Below are positions 7,957 through 14,107 of a stretch of 46,328 nucleotides of DNA, piece after piece. Every line of letters begins with the position of its first letter. Position 1 is the stretch's first letter. This DNA is from Candidatus Nomurabacteria bacterium (GTDB taxonomy: Bacteria; Patescibacteriota; Minisyncoccia; Phycocordibacterales; UBA9973), in assembly GCA_028286705.1 (NCBI GenBank), contig JAQBRC010000006.1, positions 1 through 46,328 on the forward strand, in the 5' to 3' direction. Position numbers and translations under genes: made by a program. Under the pieces are notes generated by a model. It saw nothing but the letters and a program-made list of their open reading frames with translations. It was not told the origin of the DNA and made no database searches.

Positions 7957-8572
7957 AGTGTGATAATTTCTTTCTTAGGTTCTTAATGTGAACGTCGACG
8001 ACGTTGCTGAATGAATCAAATGAGTAGTCCCAGACATGGGCAAGTATCTGCTCTCGACTAATGACTTGGTTGGGGTGACGTAAAAGGTATTCCAGTATGC
8101 CGAATTCGCGCAAGGTTAGCAATAACGGAATGCCATCTACCGTTATAGCCTTTGTAGTCGTATTAAGCTCAAGGTTGTTTGCTCTTAGTATCAAGGGTGA
8201 AACTTCTTGAGGTCGCCGCAGTACGGCTCGAATGCGAGCCAGCAATTCTTCAAATGAAAACGGCTTGATGAGATAGTCATCGGCACCCGCATCCAGACCA
8301 GCGATCTTGTCCGAAACGGTGTCTTTCGCAGTCAGCATTATGATTGGAGTCATTATATTCCCCTCTCGCAGAGCTGAGCACACTGAAACTCCATCCTTGC
8401 CCGGAAGCATCACATCCAAGATCATTGCGTCATAATCCTGAGAACTCGCGATCATGCGACGTTCGGCCTCTTCTCCATTAAAGAGGACATCAACTGTATA
8501 ACCCTCCTGTTCGAGGCCCTTTTTTGTTGAAAGTGCCAGTTTTTCATTATCTTCTGTAAGAAGTATCTTCAT
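7904..8572 (-). CDS. OmpR-family response regulator
   Basis: A 222-residue two-domain regulator. The receiver has the acidic pocket TEDNE, D53 in MILDVMLPGKDG and the lysine in YLIKPFSFEEL. A winged-helix DNA-binding domain follows (LTLREFGILEYLLRHPNQVISREQIL; C-terminal NVVDVHIKNLRKKL and GMGYRL). It is the first gene of a two-gene unit with the kinase. The upstream box TATAGT, preceded by TGC (extended -10), ends 9 bases before the ATG. The divergent gene at 8717 is only 144 bp away and is a plausible target, which is inference. Confidence 0.95.
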   Translation of the reverse strand: MKILLTEDNEKLALSTKKGLEQEGYTVDVLFNGEEAERRMIASSQDYDAMILDVMLPGKDGVSVCSALREGNIMTPIIMLTAKDTVSDKIAGLDAGADDYLIKPFSFEELLARIRAVLRRPQEVSPLILRANNLELNTTTKAITVDGIPLLLTLREFGILEYLLRHPNQVISREQILAHVWDYSFDSFSNVVDVHIKNLRKKLSHYEKSLETLRGMGYRLTV

Positions 8573-8716
8573 ACCCTATTAACTATAGCATTTAGAATGA
8601 AGATATGATGAAGTACTCCTCTTCATGTAGACCTCATAATTGGATCGTATGTACTAGTGTATCCCAATGCAAAAGAATTGATTGGGGTACGCCCTACAAG
8701 CATAAATGAGTACCAT

Positions 8717-9022
8717 ATGAATAAAAAATACCTTATTGGCGCGACAGGATTGCTAGCAGTTGGAGCAATTAGCTCTATTGCAGTGCAATCATTCGCGCAA
8801 AGTACACCATCGCCATCTCAGGCAGTGGTTGCTCCCTCTAGCGTTGTTTCTAGTACTACCCAAGTAGATACTGAGACCAATGATGACGCTAGCATCTCTT
8901 CTACAGAACAGACAAATACTGTAGAAAAGGATACTGACGTTGAGGTTGCTGATGATGGAGGTACTGCCCTATCACCACACAGCATTGTCAGCGATGGTGC
9001 CGGTGAAAACCCAAACGATTAA
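8717..9022 (+). CDS. Small exported protein, signal peptide plus acidic low-complexity tail
   Basis: I chose the ATG at 8717 (MNKKYLIGATGLLAVGAISSIAVQSFAQS) over the in-frame ATG 60 bases upstream, because it gives a canonical signal peptide with cleavage after SFAQS or nearby. The remaining ~75 residues are Ser/Thr/Val/Asp/Glu-rich with no recognisable fold (TNDDASISSTEQTNTVEKDTD). A TTGATT-N17-CATAAA pair just upstream could be its promoter. It is divergent from the two-component operon, so it may be a regulated surface protein. The function is unknown. Confidence 0.65.
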   Translation: MNKKYLIGATGLLAVGAISSIAVQSFAQSTPSPSQAVVAPSSVVSSTTQVDTETNDDASISSTEQTNTVEKDTDVEVADDGGTALSPHSIVSDGAGENPND

Positions 9023-9031
9023 GTTGCTACT

Positions 9032-9060
9032 ATAAGACGCCTTACGAGAAGGCGTCTTAT
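9032..9060 (+). terminator. Intrinsic terminator of the small exported protein gene
   Basis: A perfect 12-bp stem (ATAAGACGCCTT / AAGGCGTCTTAT) with a 5-base loop begins about ten bases after the stop codon at 9022. The T-tract is short and interrupted. Confidence 0.75.
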
Positions 9061-9100
9061 TTGTTTCTTCTTAGGAGATAGCGTACCAAGTACATTAATG

Positions 9101-9171
9101 TGCGGGTACAGGGAATCGAACCCTGGTCTACACATTGGAAGTGTGTCATTCTACCACTAAACTATACCCGC
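9101..9171 (-). tRNA. tRNA-Gly (anticodon TCC)
   Basis: A full cloverleaf can be folded on the minus strand. The acceptor is GCGGGTA / TACCCGC, the anticodon loop is CTTCCAA closed by ACACA / TGTGT, and the T arm is CAGGGTTCGATTCCCTG. The discriminator is A and the next bases (CAT) are not CCA, so the 3' CCA must be added enzymatically. Confidence 0.96.
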
Positions 9172-9242
9172 TTTTTGTCTAACCTTGTTATGCTAACAGA
9201 AATACGGCTCTAAATCAATTACACTCTTTCTATTTAGAATCA

Positions 9243-9270
9243 TTGACAAATAATATAAAATGTGTATAAT
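9243..9270 (+). promoter_or_regulatory. Strong sigma-70-type promoter
   Basis: Consensus TTGACA at 9243-9248, a 16-bp spacer, then consensus TATAAT at 9265-9270. This is the closest match to the sigma-70 consensus I saw in the window. It faces the 98-residue gene starting at 9297, which would have a leader of about 20 bases. Confidence 0.85.
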
Positions 9271-9296
9271 ATACATCGAAACCTTAAATATAAGAA

Positions 9297-9593
9297 ATGT
9301 ACGAAATAATTACTGAATTCTTGTGGAACATACACACGAATCGATTAGCTGGGCTGGAGTCTGCCGAGAAAGAGGAAACTGACGCTATAAAAAATATTAG
9401 CCTCAGCAAACTACTGTTTGAACACACCCTTTTATCTACAGAATTCAAGGCAAAGCCTAAGAAATCTGTACTGAAAAATTTGGTAACACAAACATTAGAA
9501 AAGTTTTCCTCTGTGGCCACATGGTTAAAGAATGAAAGAAAAGAAACTATTCTTTATACCCTGTTGGTTAACTATCGTATTGTAAATATGTAA
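9297..9593 (+). CDS. Hypothetical protein (98 residues) behind a consensus promoter
   Basis: The product is a soluble, charged, mostly helical protein with no motif I recognise (MYEIITEFLWNIHTNRLAGLE ... TLEKFSSVATWLKNERKET). I take it as real because a consensus TTGACA-N16-TATAAT promoter sits just upstream and a hairpin with a T-run follows the stop codon. The overlapping frame on the other strand has neither. The ATG has no Shine-Dalgarno sequence. The region is more AT-rich than nearby housekeeping genes. A small regulator is possible, but the evidence shows only expression potential. Confidence 0.6.
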   Translation: MYEIITEFLWNIHTNRLAGLESAEKEETDAIKNISLSKLLFEHTLLSTEFKAKPKKSVLKNLVTQTLEKFSSVATWLKNERKETILYTLLVNYRIVNM

Positions 9594-9602
9594 TCCCCTA
9601 TT

Positions 9603-9632
9603 GGATGTAGCAACTATGCTGCATCCTTTTTT
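9603..9632 (+). terminator. Intrinsic terminator
   Basis: GGATGTAGCA and TGCTGCATCC form a stem with one mismatch and a short loop, followed by TTTTTT. It ends the 98-residue gene and overlaps the last codons of the convergent gene at 9614. Confidence 0.75.
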
Positions 9633-10405
9633 GTTTGGGTGTTTTTGTATTCCTGTAGGAGAGAATCAACGAACTGATCTACCTTTCTAAGGTCGATCTG
9701 ATCGATAATATCAAGCCCTTGCGCAGTGCCCCAGTTATTTCCAATATTAGTATGAAAACCGGTTCCATTCTGAGTTCGTACACGAACAAGGTAAAGATAT
9801 CGAGGATTTTTAACTCTATACAAATGCTCATAATCAAAACTAAAATATGCCATTTTCTTGTCATCAAAGCGATGATCCATTTCCGTACCGTTAATCTTCC
9901 AGGAATCAACCCATTCAACATTCTGTCCGGTAAACTCTTTTTTAGAAGTAGCTGTTATATTCTCGTCTGAACAATGGTATGCAACCTCAAAACCAAACTG
10001 ATCAGATAATCTTTTTAGCGTATCAACAAGATCTGAAGCCGGTAGCCCCTGCTTCTCCATTCGCTCCTTAAATGTTCGCAATACACGATTTTTAGTTTCA
10101 TGGGTAAGCGAAAGAATTCTTTTCTTTTCTTCAACAGAAAAATCATCGAGGTGCTCTCGTATCTCATCAATTTCTTCAGGAGAATACCCATTATCATTGA
10201 GACCTTCCTCGAACAATAAATATATTCTACTTTCAATAAACGACTTAAAGACCATTTCTTGAGCGGAAATAAGATTATCCTTTTCTTCAAGATTTACACC
10301 CTGAACTTGCTCCTTAACATTTGAGTGCTCAAATTCCTTCTCATTAATATCGATTGTACCGATATTCTCCTCAGCATTATTTAGGGAGCTTGGCATCTTT
10401 TCCAT
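9614..10405 (-). CDS. Hypothetical protein downstream of tRNA-Pro (263 residues)
   Basis: An open frame continues into the tRNA-Pro gene, so I place the start at the first Met after the tRNA (MEKMPSSLNN, ATG ending at 10405). The protein is soluble. Its N-terminal half is acidic and helical (EEGLNDNGYSPEEIDEIREHL); the C-terminal half is probably mixed alpha/beta with many aromatics (NVEWVDSWKINGTEMDH, RYLYLVRVRTQNGTGFHT). No family is recognised. It begins only 4 bp after the mature tRNA 3' end and is very likely transcribed with it from the promoter at 10515-10543. Confidence 0.7.
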   Translation of the reverse strand: MEKMPSSLNNAEENIGTIDINEKEFEHSNVKEQVQGVNLEEKDNLISAQEMVFKSFIESRIYLLFEEGLNDNGYSPEEIDEIREHLDDFSVEEKKRILSLTHETKNRVLRTFKERMEKQGLPASDLVDTLKRLSDQFGFEVAYHCSDENITATSKKEFTGQNVEWVDSWKINGTEMDHRFDDKKMAYFSFDYEHLYRVKNPRYLYLVRVRTQNGTGFHTNIGNNWGTAQGLDIIDQIDLRKVDQFVDSLLQEYKNTQTKKDAA

Positions 10406-10409
10406 ATTG

Positions 10410-10482
10410 TCGGGATGCAGGGATTCGAACCCTGAGTCACCTCTTCCCAAAAGAGGCATGTTAGCCGTTACACCACATCCCG
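10410..10482 (-). tRNA. tRNA-Pro (anticodon TGG)
   Basis: Minus-strand cloverleaf with acceptor CGGGATG / CATCCCG, anticodon loop TTTGGGA closed by CCTCT / AGAGG, and T arm CAGGGTTCGAATCCCTG. The terminal C1-G72 pair is typical of bacterial tRNA-Pro. No CCA is encoded. Confidence 0.96.
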
Positions 10483-10514
10483 GTGTTTGTTCTAGACCTT
10501 TGCCTAGTCAACGT

Positions 10515-10543
10515 ATAGTACTACGAACCGCTTATTATTTCAA
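10515..10543 (-). promoter_or_regulatory. Promoter for tRNA-Pro and the downstream gene
   Basis: On the minus strand, TTGAAA (10538-10543), a 17-bp spacer and TACTAT (10515-10520) place a start site near 10508, about 26 bases before the mature tRNA 5' end. Confidence 0.6.
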
Positions 10544-10616
10544 TGAATATAGAGATCCTTCAATTTATAGTTACACGGGGTAGAAACCTTTGTTTTTAAG
10601 GTGCATAACTTAAAAG

Positions 10617-10632
10617 TGTTTCACGTGGCACA
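10617..10632. promoter_or_regulatory. parS-like motif A (intergenic)
   Basis: TGTTTCACGTGGCACA matches the ParB-binding consensus TGTTNCACGTGNAACA at 13 of 14 defined positions. It is the only member of the cluster outside coding sequence. Confidence 0.6.
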
Positions 10633-10867
10633 CTATTTCTCTATTCTATTTATATGTATATGAAATAAAGGGAAATTGAAAAAGACATGATTTTTTCTTT
10701 ATAAAAGCCAGTCTCTTATCCATCTTACACACACAGTTATCCACAGTTTTGTCAAAAGTTGAGGATTTCCAATGTCATTGCGACCATATTCGACTCATTC
10801 TGTCTAAAAGACTGTTGACCTATTATATTAGACGTTCCATAAAACGAGGTTCTAGAGAGCTATTACA

Positions 10868-10906
10868 CAATAGTAAAAGCCCCACACTGTGGGGCTTTTA
10901 CTATTG
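10868..10906 (-). terminator. Long intrinsic terminator after tRNA-Gly(GCC)
   Basis: A nearly 19-bp perfect stem (CAATAGTAAAAGCCCCACA and its complement) abuts the tRNA 3' end. The tract CTTTTACT on the exit side is only moderately T-rich. Confidence 0.8.
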
Positions 10907-10977
10907 TGCGGCTACCGGGAATCGGACCCGAGCCTCATTCTTGGCAAGAACGTATTCTGCCACTAAACTATAACCGC
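10907..10977 (-). tRNA. tRNA-Gly (anticodon GCC)
   Basis: Minus-strand cloverleaf with acceptor GCGGTTA / TAGCCGC (one G-U pair), anticodon loop TTGCCAA closed by CGTTC / GAATG, and T arm CTCGGGTCCGATTCCCGG. No CCA is encoded. Its first 15 bases are also the last codons and the TAG stop of the upstream gene. Confidence 0.95.
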
Positions 10978-11631
10978 AAAAGATTCTTCCTGGGCAAGTT
11001 CTAGCCACTTAAGTAGCTTCTTCTTGAGTCCAGTATTCGTCATTATAGTGATACCTACACCATATTGCAAGCGTTTTATTGGTTCTTTTCCTTGTAAAAA
11101 CTGTGTCTTGTGAAACTGATCTGTATTGATAAACAATTGCTGAGACCAATATTCCTTGCAGATTAGCTCGTTGTTATCAGGATATAGTAATAACGCACAT
11201 CTTAATAAGTTTCTTGGGGAGGACAGGTACCGTGCTAAAAAATCACAAAAAATGCGATGAATATAGGCTTCCGAATTGCTAACGCGGATTATATGTCGAC
11301 TTCTCTTATCCCCTTCTCCTGCATAAACCATCAATCCAGCCCAAAAAAGTGGGTCTTTCCTAAATAGCTTATATTCTTCAGCTGCCTCAGATTCTTGTAG
11401 GGAGTAAAAGCTTTCAAGCTTGAGACTTCGCGCCGCATTCATCTGAATAACCCGCTTTGTTGAGCGTTCAACTTGTGCACCTGTATTTATCTGCTTTAAA
11501 TGAAGAGACCATTCTTCGTTCTTAAACCACTTCGTTAAGGTTGCACGTGAAACACCTGTTTCTTTCTCAATAGCCCTATATGTCATGCCACTTTTTCGCA
11601 TATTAAATATTTTTTCTTTGTCCTTTCTCAT
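10963..11631 (-). CDS. HTH protein with LAGLIDADG-like C-terminal region
   Basis: The 222-residue protein starts with a resolvase-type helix-turn-helix (FNMRKSGMTYRAIEKETGVSRATLTKWF, residues 9-36). A basic linker follows, then a segment FWAGLMVYAGEGDKRSRHIIRVSNSEA whose glycine/acidic pattern recalls the LAGLIDADG helix, and a region with FCDFLARYLSSP. Families of this build are common in CPR and archaeal genomes, with DNA binding likely and nuclease activity unproven. The last five codons and the stop lie inside tRNA-Gly on the same strand. TATACT repeats occur just before the ATG. A parS-like motif lies within the HTH codons. Confidence 0.7.
   Translation of the reverse strand: MRKDKEKIFNMRKSGMTYRAIEKETGVSRATLTKWFKNEEWSLHLKQINTGAQVERSTKRVIQMNAARSLKLESFYSLQESEAAEEYKLFRKDPLFWAGLMVYAGEGDKRSRHIIRVSNSEAYIHRIFCDFLARYLSSPRNLLRCALLLYPDNNELICKEYWSQQLFINTDQFHKTQFLQGKEPIKRLQYGVGITIMTNTGLKKKLLKWLELAQEESFAVIV
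11539..11554. promoter_or_regulatory. parS-like motif B (inside HTH gene)
   Basis: GGTTGCACGTGAAACA matches TGTTNCACGTGNAACA at 13 of 14 defined positions; only the first base differs. It encodes part of GVSRAT on the minus strand. Confidence 0.6.
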
Positions 11632-11662
11632 GCAAGTATAAGTATACTACCGTGGTTTATTT

Positions 11663-11691
11663 TTTACAAAACCCTATCAAAGTGATACAGT
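11663..11691 (+). promoter_or_regulatory. Promoter of tRNA-Arg and cca
   Basis: TTTACA (11663-11668), a 17-bp spacer and TACAGT (11686-11691) with an extended -10 TGA place the start site within a few bases of the mature tRNA 5' end at 11700. Confidence 0.65.
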
Positions 11692-11699
11692 ACTGTTAC

Positions 11700-11772
11700 G
11701 CACCTGTAGCTCAATGGATAGAGCACTTGTCTTCGGAACAAGGGGTTGTGGGTTCGACTCCTGCCAGGTGCA
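11700..11772 (+). tRNA. tRNA-Arg (anticodon TCG)
   Basis: Plus-strand cloverleaf with acceptor GCACCTG / CAGGTGC, D arm AGCTCAATGGATAGAGC, anticodon loop CTTCGGA closed by CTTGT / ACAAG, and T arm GTGGGTTCGACTCCTGC. It is followed by ACAAC, so CCA is not encoded. The cca gene starts 16 bp downstream. Confidence 0.96.
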
Positions 11773-11788
11773 CAACAATCATATTCTC

Positions 11789-13294
11789 ATGAATACCATA
11801 GACAATACAAAGATCCCCTCTTTCGTTTCACATGTAACCAAAACACTTCAAGATGCAGGCTATGAAGCGTATCTTGTTGGCGGCTGCGTTCGAGATCTAT
11901 TACTGGGCAAGGCTCCTAAGGATTGGGATGTAACCACAAATGCCCATCCAGAGCAGATTGAAGCTGCCTTCCCTACCATTAAGACCGTATACGAAAACAC
12001 CTTTGGTACAGTCACCGTTATTGACCTTTCTGCTGATGAAACACTTCGAGATGTTACACATGTAACAAAACCAGAAGAAGTTCAGGTTACAACATACCGT
12101 TCTGAAGGCACTTATACTGATAATCGCCGTCCTGACAGTGTTACATATGAAACAAAGCTGGAAAAAGACCTAGAACGTCGTGACTTTACTATCAATGCCA
12201 TGGCTTATAACCCTCATAATGGACAGATTATCGATATATTTAAAGGACAGTCCGATATAAAGGACAAAATAATTAGATGTGTCCTTGATGCAGACATACG
12301 CTTTGAGGAGGATGCTTTGCGCATGATGCGCGCTATTCGGTTTTCCACAACCCTTCATTTCGCTATTGCCACAGAAACTCTAGCCGCCTTAACAGCTAAG
12401 TCTTCCCTATTAGCCCGTATTTCACAGGAACGTATCCGAGACGAATTCCTTAAAATCATCCAATCTGACCAACCAGCTCTGGGCATAGATCTTTTGCAGA
12501 AGACTGGCCTGTTACACATTATCGCTCCAGAGTTCGAAGAAGGCATTGGATGCGAGCAAAAAGGTGCCCACTTGTACGATGTATACAATCACCTGTTACA
12601 CGCTCTTCAGCATGCTGCAGACAAGAATTTCTCTCTTGAAGTACGCCTTGCTGCCCTGTTTCATGACATCGGCAAGCCTGCTACCCGTCGATATGACAAA
12701 ACCAAGGATAAATATACCTTCTTTGGACACGAGGTCGTTGGGGCTCGAATGACCAAGAAAATCCTTGAAAGAATGAGGCTTTCACGTGAAACAAGCGAAT
12801 TGGTTGTTTCATTGGTGAGAAACCACATGTTTTTCTCTGACACTGAACAAATCACCCTTTCTGCTGTTCGACGCATCATCCAGAAGGTTACACGTGAAAA
12901 CATTTGGCTGCTTATGGAGGTTCGCGAATGCGACCGCGTAGGTATGGCAAAGGTTGAAGCCCCATACAGATTGCGTAAATATCACGCAATGATTGAAGAA
13001 GCGCTTCGAGATCCTATTAGTGTTTCTCAACTAGCTATTGATGGTGAATACCTTATAAAGACGTTACACATGAAACCAGGACCTCGAATGGGCTGGACAT
13101 TACACGCTTTATTAGAAGAAGTATTGGATAATCCTGAAATAAACACTGTGGAACAGCTAACAGAACGTGTTTCTGCCCTAGATTCCCTAGCAGACAATGA
13201 TTTAAAGGCTTTGGGTGAAAAAGCTAAGGATAAGAAGGAAGAAGCCAATGAAGCTGAGGTTGGCCAACTGCGTCAAAAACACCGAGTAAAGTAG
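11789..13294 (+). CDS. cca: CCA tRNA nucleotidyltransferase with HD domain
   Basis: This 501-residue class II enzyme adds the 3'-CCA to tRNAs. The catalytic motif GGCVRDLLLGKAPKDWDVTT (metal-binding D45 and D47) is followed by RRDFTINAMAYN and the nucleotide-selecting segment EDALRMMRAIRF. An HD phosphohydrolase domain follows (ALFHDIGKPATRR, near residue 290, then GHEVVGARM), and a charged Lys/Glu-rich tail ends the protein. The frame extends upstream into tRNA-Arg, so I take the first ATG after the tRNA. All four tRNAs in the window lack encoded CCA, so the enzyme is needed. Seven parS-like motifs overlap the gene or the gene just after it. Confidence 0.95.
   Translation: MNTIDNTKIPSFVSHVTKTLQDAGYEAYLVGGCVRDLLLGKAPKDWDVTTNAHPEQIEAAFPTIKTVYENTFGTVTVIDLSADETLRDVTHVTKPEEVQVTTYRSEGTYTDNRRPDSVTYETKLEKDLERRDFTINAMAYNPHNGQIIDIFKGQSDIKDKIIRCVLDADIRFEEDALRMMRAIRFSTTLHFAIATETLAALTAKSSLLARISQERIRDEFLKIIQSDQPALGIDLLQKTGLLHIIAPEFEEGIGCEQKGAHLYDVYNHLLHALQHAADKNFSLEVRLAALFHDIGKPATRRYDKTKDKYTFFGHEVVGARMTKKILERMRLSRETSELVVSLVRNHMFFSDTEQITLSAVRRIIQKVTRENIWLLMEVRECDRVGMAKVEAPYRLRKYHAMIEEALRDPISVSQLAIDGEYLIKTLHMKPGPRMGWTLHALLEEVLDNPEINTVEQLTERVSALDSLADNDLKALGEKAKDKKEEANEAEVGQLRQKHRVK
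11824..11839. promoter_or_regulatory. parS-like motif (weak, CACATG core, in cca)
   Basis: CGTTTCACATGTAACC matches 11 of 14 defined positions of TGTTNCACGTGNAACA. It encodes VSHVT of the CCA enzyme. It is weak alone but spaced with stronger copies. Confidence 0.35.
12052..12067. promoter_or_regulatory. parS-like motif (CACATG core, in cca)
   Basis: TGTTACACATGTAACA matches 13 of 14 defined positions; both outer half-sites are perfect and only one core base differs. Confidence 0.5.
12139..12154. promoter_or_regulatory. parS-like motif (CATATG core, in cca)
   Basis: TGTTACATATGAAACA has both outer half-sites perfect and two central mismatches (12 of 14). Confidence 0.4.
12778..12793. promoter_or_regulatory. 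parS-like motif C (in cca)
   Basis: GCTTTCACGTGAAACA has a perfect CACGTG core and right arm; the first two bases differ (12 of 14). Confidence 0.55.
12886..12901. promoter_or_regulatory. parS-like motif D (in cca)
   Basis: GGTTACACGTGAAAAC has a perfect core and near-perfect left arm; the right end differs (11 of 14). Confidence 0.45.
13062..13077. promoter_or_regulatory. parS-like motif (weak, CACATG core, in cca)
   Basis: CGTTACACATGAAACC matches 11 of 14 defined positions. Confidence 0.35.
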
Positions 13295-13315
13295 TATTTA
13301 GTCATTATTTGCTTA

Positions 13316-13344
13316 ACTTTACACTTTACTGTAAAGTGTAAAGT
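13316..13344. promoter_or_regulatory. Perfect 29-bp palindrome abutting the start codon (probable operator)
   Basis: ACTTTACACTTTAC, a central T, then the exact complement ending at base 13344. The ATG of the HTH regulator begins at 13345. Each arm holds tandem CTTTAC elements. The arrangement fits a dimeric or tetrameric operator used for autoregulation. As RNA it would form a 14-bp hairpin with a minimal loop that leaves no ribosome-binding site. Confidence 0.75.
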
Positions 13345-13848
13345 ATGGAAGAAATAGCATATAAACTAGTGTTTCACTACATTCAAGACAGTGAAACTCC
13401 AGTTACACCTCATGAACTTTCACGTGTAACAGGGAAAAGTAGGGTATCCATACATACAGCCCTTAAAAAGCTCCTTTTGAACGGGGATATAGAGAAAATG
13501 GGCGCTTCGCCTCGTGTAACCTATGCAATTAAAGGATTTACCCCGATTCCGCCTAGTGACCTGACTTTAGAGGATATTAAGCAGAGAATTGAGCCAATTC
13601 TTAAGAAATATCCCATATTCTATGCAGGTATCTTTGGGAACGTGGCAGATGGGGAAGTACAAGCAGAACAGGTAGATATAATGATTAGTCCGAATGGGAT
13701 ATTGCCCATTATTAGCCTCAAGGCATTGGAACAAAGCTTGGCAGAAGCCTTAGGAAAGAAGATTAATCTCGCTACAGACCAAGGAGCAAACAAGTTCATC
13801 AAGGCGAGCATGTTGAAGGGATTGAAAGTGTTGTACGGCAAGATATAG
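13345..13848 (+). CDS. Winged-helix regulator fused to a degenerate nucleotidyltransferase-like domain
   Basis: The 167-residue protein has an N-terminal winged helix (VTPHELSRVTGKSRVSIHTALKKLLLNGDIEKMG, about 20-53). A C-terminal domain follows whose AGIFGNVADGEVQAEQVDIMISPNG region resembles the GSxARGExxxxSDID motif of minimal nucleotidyltransferases. The Ser after Gly is replaced by Asn, and only one of the two catalytic acidic residues is evident, so the fold may be kept without catalysis. MNT-type proteins occur in toxin-antitoxin pairs, but no clear partner toxin is adjacent. The 29-bp palindrome touching the ATG suggests autoregulation. Confidence 0.7.
   Translation: MEEIAYKLVFHYIQDSETPVTPHELSRVTGKSRVSIHTALKKLLLNGDIEKMGASPRVTYAIKGFTPIPPSDLTLEDIKQRIEPILKKYPIFYAGIFGNVADGEVQAEQVDIMISPNGILPIISLKALEQSLAEALGKKINLATDQGANKFIKASMLKGLKVLYGKI
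13416..13431. promoter_or_regulatory. parS-like motif E (in HTH regulator)
   Basis: ACTTTCACGTGTAACA has a perfect core and right arm; the first two bases differ (12 of 14). It encodes LSRVT of the winged helix. Confidence 0.5.
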
Positions 13849-13902
13849 TTGCCTTTTGGTGAAAGGTCTTGTACTCTTAAAGAAACCAATCTTATATTCA
13901 AT

Positions 13903-14052
13903 ATGAGCAATCTTCCTTTAAGAAGTAAGACCAAAGAGTCTGAATCCTATGCTGCGCAATCACAATCAGTACCCGTTGGACATATCCGCGGAAAGAAGCA
14001 AAAAGTTGTTAAAGTGTACAGAGGTCGACAGACTGGTGCATACAAACATTAA
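13903..14052 (+). CDS. Small basic protein (49 residues)
   Basis: I start at MSNLPLRSKTKESES rather than at the upstream in-frame ATG, which abuts the previous stop codon. The protein is short, strongly basic at its C terminus (RGKKQKVVKVYRGRQTG) and without a membrane segment. It may bind nucleic acid, but I recognise no family. A convergent terminator follows directly, which supports an expressed gene. The AT-rich TATATT at 13893-13898 could be part of a promoter. Confidence 0.5.
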   Translation: MSNLPLRSKTKESESYAAQSQSVPVGHIRGKKQKVVKVYRGRQTGAYKH

Positions 14053-14071
14053 ATTCCTCAGGAACGAAATC

Positions 14072-14105
14072 AAAAATGCCATAACTATTTAGTTATGGCA
14101 TTTTC
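14072..14105. terminator. Bidirectional intrinsic terminator
   Basis: A stem AAAATGCCATAACTA / AGTTATGGCATTTT with loop near TTT lies between the small basic protein gene and the convergent exonuclease gene. A- and T-tracts flank it. Confidence 0.85.
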
Positions 14106-14107
14106 TT

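Larger units (their letters stand above)
10483..10867. other. AT-rich intergenic region with a consensus DnaA box and a parS-like motif
   Basis: No gene is supported in this stretch. It holds the leftward tRNA-Pro promoter (10515-10543), a parS-like motif (10617-10632), and a consensus DnaA box TTATCCACA (10737-10745) with a near match CTTATCCATC about 20 bases earlier. Long A/T runs lie between them. A consensus DnaA box about 29 kb from dnaA could titrate DnaA or regulate nearby genes. Confidence 0.6.

Noticed and set aside
9284..9520. 78-residue minus-strand frame opposite the 98-residue gene
   Set aside because: The consensus promoter and the T-run terminator both belong to the plus-strand gene; no promoter is visible for the minus frame.
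10749..10973. 74-residue frame on the plus strand
   Set aside because: It runs through the antisense of tRNA-Gly and the terminator hairpin; its composition is that of a shadow frame.
11714..11788. Longer N terminus for the CCA enzyme starting inside tRNA-Arg
   Set aside because: Would be encoded by tRNA sequence; the family begins close to the ATG at 11789.
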